From the NCBI GenBank assembly GCA_050181835.1, contig JBFXCU010000011.1, forward strand, positions 1-64,000: a DNA stretch of 64,000 bases. The letters run 5' to 3'. This document shows, piece after piece, positions 43,516-52,222 of the stretch (positions within the stretch are counted from its first letter, which is position 1; every line of letters starts with the position of its first letter). A model generated the notes under the pieces. The model worked only from the letters and a program-made list of their open reading frames with translations. It was not told where the DNA came from and did no database searches. This DNA is from CAILZL01 sp050181835 (GTDB taxonomy: Bacteria; Pseudomonadota; Gammaproteobacteria; Steroidobacterales; Steroidobacteraceae). Made by a program: the position numbers and the translations under genes.

Positions 43516-45288
43516 ATGTCAGAAAATATCCGACAAAAAAAAGTTCGTCTGGGTGAACTGCTGCTTGATAACAAGCTCATCACGGAAGAACAACTCACCA
43601 CGGCGCTTGCTGAACAGAAGCGCACAGGCCGCAAGCTGGGACGGGTATTTACCGAACTGGGCATGGTGCGTGATGACCAACTACATGAAGCCCTGTCGCG
43701 GCACCTGAAAATTGAGTTTATCGACCTCAAGCAACTCACCTTTGAACAGCCCGTGGTGCAGCTGCTGCCCGAGACACTGGCGCGGCGGTTCCGTGCCTTG
43801 GTGTTGAAAAGTGACGCACGTGGCTTGCTGGTGGGCATGGCTGATCCGACCGATCTGCTGGCCCATGACGAGATAACCTCACGGCTGAAACAACCGGTGC
43901 GAATTGCACTGGTACGCGAAGCCGATCTGATCAAGACCATTGAATCCGTGTACCGAAACACCGATGAAATCGCCTCGCTGGCTCAGGAAATGAACGAGGA
44001 ATTGCGCGAAGGCGATATTGATATCGACCACCTGACGACTGATGACAGCTCACCAGATGCCTTGGTGTTTCGATTGATACAGAGCATGTTCCAGGATGCC
44101 GTGCAGGTACGTGCCTCGGATCTACACCTCGAACCGAGCGAACGTATCTTGCGCGTGCGCCAACGTGTAGATGGTCAACTACAGGAACAGAAAATTGATG
44201 GGGCACGCGTCGCCAGTGCACTTGTCACCCGTCTCAAGTTGATGAGCGGTTTGGACATTTCGGAAAAGCGACTGCCACAGGATGGTCGCTTCTCAGTCAA
44301 GGTGGGCGACAAGTCAATTGACGTTCGCCTTTCCACCATGCCAACCCAGCATGGCGAATCAGTCGTCATGCGCTTGCTGGATCAATCCGCCGATTTAATG
44401 AAGCTGGAACAATTAGGCATGTCCGGCACCATGCTATCGAGATTCCGGGCCGCCATTGAGCGCCATGCGGGCATGCTATTGGTAACTGGCCCTACCGGTA
44501 GCGGTAAAACCACCACGTTGTATTCAGCGTTGAATTATCTGAATCGCCCCGATAGCAAAATCATCACCGTAGAAGATCCGGTTGAATATCGGCTGGATCG
44601 AGTCAACCAAGTACAGGTGAATACCAAGATCGGTCTGGATTTCGCCCGCGTGCTGCGTACCACCCTGCGCCAAGATCCGGACATCATTCTGGTTGGCGAA
44701 ATGCGTGACCAGGAAACGGTCGACATTGGTTTACGGGCTGCCATTACCGGTCACATGGTGTTTTCCACACTCCATACCATGAGCGCGGTCGCCACCATCA
44801 ATCGCCTGCTCGACATGGGCGCTGCTGGTTACATGATCGCCGCCGCCCTGCATGGCATTGTTGCGCAACGCTTGTTACGCCGCGTCTGCGATAACTGCGC
44901 TCATGACGAAACTCCCACAGTTCAGCAACTAAGTTGGCTGAAGGCGCAACTAGGCCGCGAATCTGGGCCAATGAAATTCCGTGCTGGTAGCGGTTGCACC
45001 TACTGCAACCTGTCAGGCTATCGCGGTCGGGTTGCAGTCTACGAATTTCTGGAAATGGATAGCGGCCTTGCCGATGCCATCCGTCGTCATGACAACTCGC
45101 AATTCATGAACCTGGCACGTAGTCGCCCCGGCTATGTACCGATTACGCAGGCCGCCTTGCAACTAGCAGCACAGGGCATCACCACCTTGAGTGAAGCGAT
45201 TAGCCTCAGCAGCGGTGTTGATGACGCAGATGACAACTTGCTGGCTGATTCGCTCACCGAAACCGCGCTGCATGAGCGACGCGCCTGA
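43516..45288 (+). CDS. mshE: MSHA extension ATPase MshE with a c-di-GMP-binding MshEN domain
   Basis: Hexameric GspE/PilB-type ATPase powering pilus extension. At the N-terminus two 24-residue MshEN motifs follow each other: RLGELLLDNKLITEEQ (then LTTALAEQ) matches RLGxxL-x10-LxxxLxxQ exactly, and KLGRVFTELGMVRDDQ (then LHEALSRH) matches with substitutions. This domain binds c-di-GMP in Vibrio MshE. The ATPase part has Walker A GPTGSGKTTTLYSALN near residue 325, Asp box VEDPVEYRL, Walker B LRQDPDIILVGEMRD, His box TGHMVFSTLHT and a tetracysteine zinc site (CDNC, then CTYC). Length 590. It ends at the ATG of mshG. Confidence 0.93.
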   Translation: MSENIRQKKVRLGELLLDNKLITEEQLTTALAEQKRTGRKLGRVFTELGMVRDDQLHEALSRHLKIEFIDLKQLTFEQPVVQLLPETLARRFRALVLKSDARGLLVGMADPTDLLAHDEITSRLKQPVRIALVREADLIKTIESVYRNTDEIASLAQEMNEELREGDIDIDHLTTDDSSPDALVFRLIQSMFQDAVQVRASDLHLEPSERILRVRQRVDGQLQEQKIDGARVASALVTRLKLMSGLDISEKRLPQDGRFSVKVGDKSIDVRLSTMPTQHGESVVMRLLDQSADLMKLEQLGMSGTMLSRFRAAIERHAGMLLVTGPTGSGKTTTLYSALNYLNRPDSKIITVEDPVEYRLDRVNQVQVNTKIGLDFARVLRTTLRQDPDIILVGEMRDQETVDIGLRAAITGHMVFSTLHTMSAVATINRLLDMGAAGYMIAAALHGIVAQRLLRRVCDNCAHDETPTVQQLSWLKAQLGRESGPMKFRAGSGCTYCNLSGYRGRVAVYEFLEMDSGLADAIRRHDNSQFMNLARSRPGYVPITQAALQLAAQGITTLSEAISLSSGVDDADDNLLADSLTETALHERRA

Positions 45289-46520
45289 TGCCGCTGTATC
45301 ACTACCAGGGACGCTCCAAGACCGGTGATGCCATCACCGGTCGCATGGATGGCGATAGCTCGGAACGTGTGGCTGTGCGCCTACTCAGTGGCGGTATCAC
45401 CCCCGTCAACATCTGGTTGCCCGACCAAAATGAACCCTCACCGTCACTGGATCAACTAGCACAACGATGGGGCATCGGTATACCCAATACCAATGACCTG
45501 GTGCTGTTCAGTCGGCAGATGTACACCATCGTCAAGTCCGGCATGCCCTTGCTACGCGGCATTCGCAGTTTGATGGCCACCACTCACAACGCAATGTTGC
45601 GTGCGGCGCTGGAAGACATACTGAACAGTCTGGAAGCAGGTCGCGATCTGGGCTCAGGTCTGGCGCGACACCCGACCATTTTTCCACCGCTATTCATCAA
45701 CTTGGTCAAGGTGGGGGAAGCCAGCGGTACTTTGGAAGCAGTGTTCCTGCAGCTAGCCAAGTATATGGAACAGGATGCCGACATGGCAGCACGCGTCAAA
45801 AGTGCCATGCGCTATCCCCTCATTGTATTGACGGTGATCAGCGTCGCTATCGGCGTGCTGACCAGCTTTGTTATTCCCAAGTTTGCACCCCTGTTTGCAG
45901 CACTGGGCAACAACATACCTCTACCCACGCGCTTGATCATGGGGCTATCCAGTTTTGTACAACACTACTGGTTGATGATGTTACTAACAGTGGTAGTTGC
46001 CATCTTTGGCCTGCGCGCTCAGCTACGCACTGAAGCCGGGCGCTATCAATGGGATAAGTACAAGCTGCAACTCCCGGCTCTGGGCAAACTGGCGCAACAA
46101 GCAACCTTGGCACGCATCTGCCGCACCCTATCCATCACCTTGAATGCGGGCATGCCCATGCTGCAGGCACTGAATGTCATCGCCAAGGCAGCAGGCAATG
46201 AATTTATGGCGGAAAAAGTATTGCAAGTGCGCACTACCATCGAACGCGGCGAACCATTAAGTCGCGCCGCTGCCGCAGCGGGCATGTTCACCCCCTTGGT
46301 GTTACAGATGATGGAGATCGGCGAAGAAACCGGTGATCTGGCAGCGTTGCTGGATGAAGTAGCAGGATTTTATGAACGCGAAGTTGAGCATGCACTGAAG
46401 AATATCAGTGCCGCCATTGAACCCATCCTGATCATATTTGTTGGCGGCTTGGTGCTGATCATGGCCTTGGGTATTTTCCTGCCCATGTGGGAAATGATTT
46501 CCAAAACCGGCTTGGGATAA
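45288..46520 (+). CDS. mshG: MSHA inner-membrane platform protein MshG (GspF/PilC-like)
   Basis: Polytopic platform protein working with MshE. The 410-residue product shows the duplicated GspF domain: LVLFSRQMYTIVKSGMPLLR with FINLVKVGEASGTLEAVFLQ, and LARICRTLSITLNAGMPMLQ with LVLQMMEIGEETGDLAALLD, each followed by membrane helices, ending in LIMALGIFLPMWEMI. Starts at the last base of the mshE stop (TGATG). A 154-base gap with no gene follows before the first pilin; mshF is not present there. Confidence 0.94.
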   Translation: MPLYHYQGRSKTGDAITGRMDGDSSERVAVRLLSGGITPVNIWLPDQNEPSPSLDQLAQRWGIGIPNTNDLVLFSRQMYTIVKSGMPLLRGIRSLMATTHNAMLRAALEDILNSLEAGRDLGSGLARHPTIFPPLFINLVKVGEASGTLEAVFLQLAKYMEQDADMAARVKSAMRYPLIVLTVISVAIGVLTSFVIPKFAPLFAALGNNIPLPTRLIMGLSSFVQHYWLMMLLTVVVAIFGLRAQLRTEAGRYQWDKYKLQLPALGKLAQQATLARICRTLSITLNAGMPMLQALNVIAKAAGNEFMAEKVLQVRTTIERGEPLSRAAAAAGMFTPLVLQMMEIGEETGDLAALLDEVAGFYEREVEHALKNISAAIEPILIIFVGGLVLIMALGIFLPMWEMISKTGLG

Positions 46521-46674
46521 ATCATTGCCGTCTCGGCCACATCACTGTGAGCTGCTCCACAGATTAGCGGTGATCAGAAACTCAAACACTGACTCCATTA
46601 AAGAATAGGCTGCGAGTTCCGATAGCTGTAATAGCGACCCGTCCCGGATAGATTCACTCAGTGAGAAACGAGCA

Positions 46675-47124
46675 ATGACGCAGCACAAGCAAGATGGTTT
46701 CACCTTAATTGAACTGGTGGTGGTCATCGTCATTCTGGGCATCTTGGCTGCCTTTGCCGTGCCCCGTTTCATGGGGCTGGAAACTCAGGCACGTATAGCC
46801 TCTGTCATCGCACTGGAAGGCACTCTGCGCAGCGCTGCCACCATGGCACACAGCGTCGCACTGGCATCGGGCAATCCTGCGACCATTACGGTTGAAGGCA
46901 AAACCATCACCATGGTACGCGGCTATCCGAATCGCGCCACGATTGCTGATACGCTGGCAGAGGGCACTGTAGGTACCGCAGCCGGTCGTTTTTCCTATAC
47001 AGCAAACAACGGACAATTCAGATTGAACGGCGCAACAACGCCGGCCAATTGTCGCGCTACATACACTCAACCAGCTGGTGCTAATCTGCCGCCCACTATC
47101 GCGATTATCACTAGCGACTGCTAA
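46675..47124 (+). CDS. mshA: MSHA major-pilin-like type IV prepilin
   Basis: A 149-residue prepilin. The short leader MTQHKQDG is cut by the prepilin peptidase before FTLIELVVVIVILGILAAFA, with the conserved Glu5. PRFMGLETQARIASVIALEG is typical of the MshA/MshB family, and a disulfide-type cysteine pair lies near the C-terminus (ANCRATYTQ, TSDC). It is the only MshA/B-like pilin here, so I call it the major pilin; it could be MshB instead. The 154-base upstream gap may hold its own promoter. Confidence 0.82.
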   Translation: MTQHKQDGFTLIELVVVIVILGILAAFAVPRFMGLETQARIASVIALEGTLRSAATMAHSVALASGNPATITVEGKTITMVRGYPNRATIADTLAEGTVGTAAGRFSYTANNGQFRLNGATTPANCRATYTQPAGANLPPTIAIITSDC

Positions 47125-47149
47125 GTTCGATGCCATTGCCAGCTTGCCA

Positions 47150-47632
47150 ATGTCAGACTTTAATCACAGGCAACGCGGCTATACGCTGATCGAACTGATC
47201 GCCGTCATCGTCATTATTGGTATTCTCAGCGCGGTGATTGGGCCGCGCTTTTTCAGTAACACGACCTTTAGCGAACGCGGTTACGCTGACGAACTCGCCG
47301 CTGCGCTGCGCCTCACTCAAACCACTGCCATTAACAGCGGTTGCGACGCTTCATTGCAAATTACCACCAGCGCGTATCTGGCACAGCAACGTGCTGCCTC
47401 CGTCAGCGTGATCCCGCCCTGCGCTACCAGTGGCGCGTGGAGCACACCCATTTTGCGTACTGATGGCAGCGCCCTGAACGGCACTAAACCAACTGGCGTG
47501 AGCTTGTCGCCAGCCAGACGAATCGTCTTCAACCCGCAAGGTCATGTCACTGGCGCAACGCCACCAACTTTTACCATCGGCAGTTTTACGCTACATATTG
47601 ATGCCTACAGCGGCATGGTCACCGTGCAATGA
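47150..47632 (+). CDS. mshC: MSHA minor pilin MshC
   Basis: A 160-residue prepilin with leader MSDFNHRQRG followed by YTLIELIAVIVIIGILSAVI, then PRFFSNTTFSERGYADELAA, which is the MshC pattern. It has two cysteines (SGCDAS, PPCATS). Start ATG 47150; the longer frame overlaps mshA and is rejected. Overlaps mshD by ATGA. Confidence 0.87.
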   Translation: MSDFNHRQRGYTLIELIAVIVIIGILSAVIGPRFFSNTTFSERGYADELAAALRLTQTTAINSGCDASLQITTSAYLAQQRAASVSVIPPCATSGAWSTPILRTDGSALNGTKPTGVSLSPARRIVFNPQGHVTGATPPTFTIGSFTLHIDAYSGMVTVQ

Positions 47633-48090
47633 ATCGTAGCAAGCCACAACAGACCGGCTTTACGCTGATTGAACTGGTCATCGCCATCACCATCATTGGT
47701 ATTGCAGTCACCGGCGTGATGGGAGCGTTATCAGCGGTGTCGATCAACAGCGCAAACAACATAATACTGGAACAAGCAGTCGCTATTGCCGAAGCCTATT
47801 TACAAGAGATCAAACAAAAACCCTTTCTTGATCCAGATGGCGTCAGCGGCGAAACTGCACGATCTTTGTTCGATGACAGCCTGGACTACAACGGCTTAGT
47901 GGACAGCGGCCCACGCGACCAACGCGGTGTAGCTATTACCGGATTACAACAATACACAGTACGAGTGAGCACAACCGCTGGCGTGCTGGGCGCCATTGCC
48001 AGCGCCAATGTGCGGCGCATTGATGTCACGGTAACGCATGTGAGCGGTGCGACTGTCACGCTAAGCACTTATCAGACCTGGCATCTCTGA
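47629..48090 (+). CDS. mshD: MSHA minor pilin MshD
   Basis: A 153-residue prepilin with leader MNRSKPQQTG before FTLIELVIAITIIGIAVTGV and a long helix (NNIILEQAVAIAEAYLQEIK) followed by QKPFLDPDG, typical of MshD. Probably part of the minor pilin priming complex with MshC, MshO and MshP. Overlaps mshC by ATGA; mshO starts one base after its stop. Confidence 0.86.
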   Translation: MNRSKPQQTGFTLIELVIAITIIGIAVTGVMGALSAVSINSANNIILEQAVAIAEAYLQEIKQKPFLDPDGVSGETARSLFDDSLDYNGLVDSGPRDQRGVAITGLQQYTVRVSTTAGVLGAIASANVRRIDVTVTHVSGATVTLSTYQTWHL

Positions 48091-48091
48091 T

Positions 48092-48988
48092 ATGCAGCCC
48101 GCGCACTTACGTACTCACCCTGCTTTGCAAACCGGCTTTACGCTAATCGAACTGGTGGTGTCGATCATCATCACGGCCATAGTGATCGGCTTTATGATCA
48201 TGTTTATCGCCACGCCGGTACAGGCTTACCTTGCGCAGGGTCGCCGCGCCAGCCTCGCCCATGAGGCGGAGATCAGCATGCACAACTTGGACATCGACCT
48301 GCGTAGTGCGTTACCTAACAGCGTGCGGTATACCCAGAGCGGCTCAGTGCTGGCTATCGAGTTATGGCCGGTAGTTGATGTGGCCAGCTATAGAGACAGC
48401 GGCTCACTCGGTGCGGGCAATGCGCTCCACGAACTCGATTTCGTCGCTGCCGACACCAGCTTCAGCAACTACATAGCATTTACCAAGATCACCTACCCAT
48501 TTGTATCCGGCCAGCACCATTTAGTAGTCAATAATCTGGGCCAGGCGGGTGCCAACGTATACGCAATGAACAATGTCATCACTCCCAATGGCAGCAGCAT
48601 TCGCATCGACAACGTCAGCACTGGCAGCTTCACACCAGCGCTGCCCGCTAACGAAGACCATGTCACCATCAGTCCCGGTTTCAAATTCGCCAGCGCGTCA
48701 GCACGCCATCATGTGTATCTGGTGAGCACCCCAGTCCGATATATCTGTAATACCAGCACCAATACCCTGACCCGCTACGCTAACTACACCATCAACAGTA
48801 TGTTGAGCACAGCCGTACCCAGCGGTGGCAGCAGCTCGCAGATCGCCAGCATGGTTAGCTCATGTTCGATCAGCTGCATTCCCGGCACCGCACAATGCAG
48901 CACGGTAATCACCCTTAATATGGTCTTCAGCAAGGATGGTGAGAGCCTCAATGCCATGCAACAAGTTGCTCTGGATTACTCGCCATGA
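48092..48988 (+). CDS. mshO: MSHA minor pilin MshO
   Basis: The largest prepilin of the set, 298 residues. Leader ending in LQTG before FTLIELVVSIIITAIVIGFM, then EISMHNLDIDLRSALPNSVR, which is the MshO/PilW-like pattern. A C-terminal region with paired cysteines (SSCSISCIPGTAQCS) suggests disulfide stabilisation. Overlaps mshP by ATGA. Confidence 0.85.
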   Translation: MQPAHLRTHPALQTGFTLIELVVSIIITAIVIGFMIMFIATPVQAYLAQGRRASLAHEAEISMHNLDIDLRSALPNSVRYTQSGSVLAIELWPVVDVASYRDSGSLGAGNALHELDFVAADTSFSNYIAFTKITYPFVSGQHHLVVNNLGQAGANVYAMNNVITPNGSSIRIDNVSTGSFTPALPANEDHVTISPGFKFASASARHHVYLVSTPVRYICNTSTNTLTRYANYTINSMLSTAVPSGGSSSQIASMVSSCSISCIPGTAQCSTVITLNMVFSKDGESLNAMQQVALDYSP

Positions 48989-49398
48989 GCATGCGTAACC
49001 GACAACAAAGTGGCATGGCGCTGGTTGCCGCGATATTCCTGATTGTGGTGTTGGCTGGGTTGGGTCTGGTCGCCACCCGTCTGAGCAGCGCCCAGCAACA
49101 AGGTGTCAACACACGAGTTCTGGTAGCACGGGCACAAGCCGCCGCAGACAGTGGCATTGAGTGGGGTATCTATCAGGCGCTTACTGCCGGAGTCTGTAAC
49201 ACCACCACCTCGTTGCCACTCACACAAGTGTCATTGCGAAACTTCACTGCGCTAGTCAGTTGCACCAGTCACAACCACCAACTAAATGGCGTGACCTACC
49301 AAGTGTATCAACTGACTTCACGGGCGCAGCACGGCGCGTATGGACAGCCGGATTATGTGTTTCGGCAAGCCACTCGCTCTGTTAGTAACGCGCCTTAG
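48985..49398 (+). CDS. mshP: MSHA biogenesis protein MshP (PilX-like)
   Basis: A 137-residue protein with MRNRQQSGMALVAAIFLIVV at the N-terminus, i.e. an MSHA P-type leader (SGMALV rather than GFTLIE) and one hydrophobic helix, followed by ARAQAAADSGIEWGIYQAL, which is the PilX/MshP signature. Last gene of the locus. In Vibrio the large MshQ follows; here slyX on the other strand follows instead. Stop TAG. Confidence 0.84.
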   Translation: MSMRNRQQSGMALVAAIFLIVVLAGLGLVATRLSSAQQQGVNTRVLVARAQAAADSGIEWGIYQALTAGVCNTTTSLPLTQVSLRNFTALVSCTSHNHQLNGVTYQVYQLTSRAQHGAYGQPDYVFRQATRSVSNAP

Positions 49399-49402
49399 TT
49401 TT

Positions 49403-49438
49403 ATTATTGCAAGGCACTGAGTGTGCTCACTCAATAAT
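49403..49438. terminator. Shared inverted repeat between convergent mshP and slyX
   Basis: ATTATTG (49403-49409) and CAATAAT (49432-49438) flank an inner GAGTG tgct CACTC stem. Located at the junction of convergent genes and overlapping the slyX stop. On the minus strand it is followed by AAAAC, on the plus strand by GCGG, so there is no classical T run; a bidirectional terminator role is inferred from position. Confidence 0.35.
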
Positions 49439-49637
49439 GCGGTGGCCGCTCTTCTTCTTCGTTATAAGGATGTTGTTGCTGAGACGATTCCGCAACCCGC
49501 GTCGACAAAGCCTGCACACGCGCGCGTAATTCATTCAATTCTCGCTGCTGTCGATACACTACATCACTCAACTCGTGACTAGCGCGTTCCAAATAGGCGA
49601 GCTTCAATTCAAGCCGCTCCAGCAACTCGTTATCCAT
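49431..49637 (-). CDS. slyX: SlyX family protein
   Basis: A 68-residue coiled-coil protein (LLERLELKLAYLERASHELS, then QQRELNELRARVQALSTRV) ending in the characteristic PPHY. SlyX proteins are widespread in gammaproteobacteria, next to slyD in Escherichia coli, and their role is not settled. It lies 3 bases after corC on the same strand, so it is likely cotranscribed with that operon. Confidence 0.92.
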   Translation of the reverse strand: MDNELLERLELKLAYLERASHELSDVVYRQQRELNELRARVQALSTRVAESSQQQHPYNEEEERPPHY

Positions 49638-49640
49638 GGC

Positions 49641-50504
49641 TTACTCCGCTTCCGGCTCAGCAATATCCATCGGCGTCACCAGTCGCAATAATTCAATACG
49701 CCGCCGATCACCGCGTAACACTTTGTAATCAAATCCGTCCAATTGAATGACTTCACCACGGCGCGGCAAGCGGCCCAAATGACTTAATAATAGACCACCA
49801 ATGGTGTCAAACTCTTCGTCACTGTAAGCGGTTGAAAAATACTCATTGAAGTCTTCAATGAGCGTTTGTGCACGCACCGTAAACGTACGCCGACCCTCGC
49901 GACGGATGTCTTGCTCATCTTCAATGTCGTATTCGTCGTCAATATCGCCAACGATTTGTTCCAGTACATCTTCGATGGTCACCAACCCCGCTACGACACC
50001 ATATTCATCCACCACGATTGCCATGTGGTTGTGGTTGGCGCGAAACTCCTTCAGCAGCACATTGAGTCGCTTGCTTTCTGGAATAAATACCGCACCACGC
50101 AAGCATTCCTTGATATCAAAATGATCTTCATCATCATGCATCAAGCGCAGTAAATCCTTGGCCAGCAATATCCCGATCACTTTTTCGTGATCATCGCCCA
50201 CCACCGGAAAGCGGGAGTGTCCAGACTCAATAACAGCGGGAAGAATCTCATCCAGAGTATCATCGCGATTGATTACCACCATCTGCGAACGCGTCACCAT
50301 GATGTCACGCACCTGTTGTTCCGCCACTTCCAGCACACCCTGTAACATGGCAAACACTTCGTCATCAATGATGCCGCGATCCCTGACGTTTTCCAGCGTT
50401 TCCAGCAACTCATCACGATCACGTGGATCACCGCTCAGGGAGTCCGCCAATCGTTTTATCCAGCGCCCGGTTTTACCCGTGTCGCGTTCCGAGTCGTCGC
50501 TCAT
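49641..50504 (-). CDS. corC: CorC/HlyC-type CBS-domain protein
   Basis: A 287-residue protein (292 in Escherichia coli YbeX/CorC). Two CBS domains (VRDIMVTRSQMVVINRDDTL with GHSRFPVVGDDHEKVIGILL, and VFIPESKRLNVLLKEFRANH with MAIVVDEYGVVAGLVTIEDV) are followed by the transporter-associated C-terminal domain (TVRAQTLIEDFNEYF, FDTIGGLLL, GEVIQLDGFDYKV). No membrane helix. Linked to Mg/Co efflux and to ribosome-associated processes in other bacteria. Overlaps ybeY by ATGA. Confidence 0.93.
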   Translation of the reverse strand: MSDDSERDTGKTGRWIKRLADSLSGDPRDRDELLETLENVRDRGIIDDEVFAMLQGVLEVAEQQVRDIMVTRSQMVVINRDDTLDEILPAVIESGHSRFPVVGDDHEKVIGILLAKDLLRLMHDDEDHFDIKECLRGAVFIPESKRLNVLLKEFRANHNHMAIVVDEYGVVAGLVTIEDVLEQIVGDIDDEYDIEDEQDIRREGRRTFTVRAQTLIEDFNEYFSTAYSDEEFDTIGGLLLSHLGRLPRRGEVIQLDGFDYKVLRGDRRRIELLRLVTPMDIAEPEAE

Positions 50505-51130
50505 CGTGTTCCTTTAACATCAGTCAGTTGATAAGGATTGGCAAAGCCAAACTGTTCCAGTATCGCAATCTCGCACGCTTCCATGACCAGCGCATCGCGC
50601 TCTATTTCATGGTCGTAGCCGAGCAGGTGCAATACGCCATGAATCATCATATGCGCCCAATGCGCAGCCACAGTAATGTCTTGCTGCTTGGCTTCGCGCG
50701 CCACTACTGGCACGCACACAGCCAAATCGCCGAGGGTCGGCAGTTCATCCAGTTCAAAACCTTCACCGGCGGGGAAAGACAACACATTGGTAGCATGATC
50801 TTCATCTCGCCACTCGCGGTTTAGCTTGCGACTCTCCGCCGCCCCCACCAGTTTGAGGGAAACCTGCACCGGTGGCACGACTCGCTTGCGCGTACCACGC
50901 ACATTCATACTATGCGCGGCGTGATGTACAAGATACGCAGCCTGCGCCCAAAGTTGCAGTCGCTTGTTACTCGGCACGCCGATTCGCTTAATACCGGCCT
51001 GCACTTCCAGCGTCAATATGGCTGGAGCGACGCGACGCGCACTGGTCTTTTTAGCCTTAGCGCGACTCACAGCGGTACTTTTTGTTTTGGCTTTTGTTTT
51101 GGCTTTGGTTTTTTTCTTGACGGTCGGCAT
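50501..51130 (-). CDS. ybeY: Endoribonuclease YbeY with a lysine-rich N-terminal extension
   Basis: Zinc-dependent endoribonuclease for 16S rRNA 3' maturation and ribosome quality control. The C-terminal 150 residues show LNREWRDEDHATNVLSFP, LGDLAVCVPVVAREA and the zinc motif MIHGVLHLLGYDHEIERD. The normal length is about 155 residues, but this product has 209. The first 35 or so are mostly Lys, Thr, Ala, Ser and Arg (PTVKKKTKAKTKAKTKSTAV), like a histone H1 tail, and could bind rRNA. There is no later good start: the domain begins near ILTLEVQAG. Overlaps phoH and corC in the conserved order phoH-ybeY-corC. Confidence 0.93.
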   Translation of the reverse strand: MPTVKKKTKAKTKAKTKSTAVSRAKAKKTSARRVAPAILTLEVQAGIKRIGVPSNKRLQLWAQAAYLVHHAAHSMNVRGTRKRVVPPVQVSLKLVGAAESRKLNREWRDEDHATNVLSFPAGEGFELDELPTLGDLAVCVPVVAREAKQQDITVAAHWAHMMIHGVLHLLGYDHEIERDALVMEACEIAILEQFGFANPYQLTDVKGTR

Positions 51131-52152
51131 TAGCTTTGCTCGTTATGGGAGTCAATCTGTTGTTGCCGTCGCTCATAGGCGCGCACGATGCGTTGTACCA
51201 ATGGGTGACGCACTACATCCTGCGATTGAAAATACGTGAAGGCCACGCCTTCAACACCCGGCAACAGATCCATCACCTGCCGCAACCCGGATACTTGATG
51301 GTGCGGCAAATCAGTTTGCGTGATATCACCCGTCACTACTGCCTTGGAGCCAAACCCAAGTCGGGTCAGGAACATTTTCATCTGTTCGCCCGAGGTATTC
51401 TGCGCTTCGTCCAGAATAATGAAGGAGTCATTGAGCGAGCGCCCGCGCATAAATGCCAGTGGCGCAATTTCAATGATGTTGCGCTCAATCGCTTTGCTGA
51501 CACGATCAAAGCCCATCATGTCGTATAGCGCGTCATACATGGGGCGCAAATAGGGATCCACTTTTTGCGTGAGGTCACCGGGCAGGAATCCCAACCGCTC
51601 ACCGGCTTCCACAGCTGGCCTGACCAGTACAATGCGACGTACTCGATCAGATTGCAGCGCATCCACCGCGCAGGCCACAGCAAGATACGTTTTGCCAGTA
51701 CCGGCTGGACCAATACCAAAGGTCAAATCATTGCTGCGTATGTTGGCCAGATACTGACGTTGATTTGCACCACGACCACGCACGCCACCACGCAAGGTAT
51801 GAATCACCGGGTCTGGTTTTGACTCAACCTCATGCACAGGCGAGTCGCCATTCACTTCAATCGTTTGTATCTGCTCCTGAATACACAGGTGTACGCGCTC
51901 GGGAGTGAGCTGCTCTTGTCCAGCCAGCTGATCGAGTTGCTGCATTACGTGCATAGCCTGCTGCGTATTGACCTCAGCACCAATAATTTGCAACAGCGCA
52001 CCGCGACGCCGCAGCTCCACCGCAAACCTGGCTTCAATTTGGCGCAGATTTTCCTCTAATGGTCCGACCAGATTGGCCAACTGAGTAGCGGTGGTTGAAG
52101 CCAGTTCCAGCTCACGGGTAGTGGCTGCAAGTTTGGTAAGGGGTACGTTCAC
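51130..52152 (-). CDS. phoH: PhoH-like ATPase (YbeZ)
   Basis: A 340-residue P-loop ATPase of the YbeZ type. N-terminal 100 residues resemble the family's nucleic-acid-binding part; Walker A is GPAGTGKTYLAVACAV, Walker B DSFIILDEAQNTS, with the conserved TGDITQTDLP and ALYDMMGFD. It works with YbeY, encoded next (stop and start share one base), in RNA metabolism. Lies 70 bases downstream of miaB. Confidence 0.93.
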   Translation of the reverse strand: MNVPLTKLAATTRELELASTTATQLANLVGPLEENLRQIEARFAVELRRRGALLQIIGAEVNTQQAMHVMQQLDQLAGQEQLTPERVHLCIQEQIQTIEVNGDSPVHEVESKPDPVIHTLRGGVRGRGANQRQYLANIRSNDLTFGIGPAGTGKTYLAVACAVDALQSDRVRRIVLVRPAVEAGERLGFLPGDLTQKVDPYLRPMYDALYDMMGFDRVSKAIERNIIEIAPLAFMRGRSLNDSFIILDEAQNTSGEQMKMFLTRLGFGSKAVVTGDITQTDLPHHQVSGLRQVMDLLPGVEGVAFTYFQSQDVVRHPLVQRIVRAYERRQQQIDSHNEQS

Positions 52153-52222
52153 AGACTCTGCTTTATCGGCTCAGAAAACATGATGGGCAGAAAAACAACC
52201 ATACTGTCGCAGAGGCTTGCCA

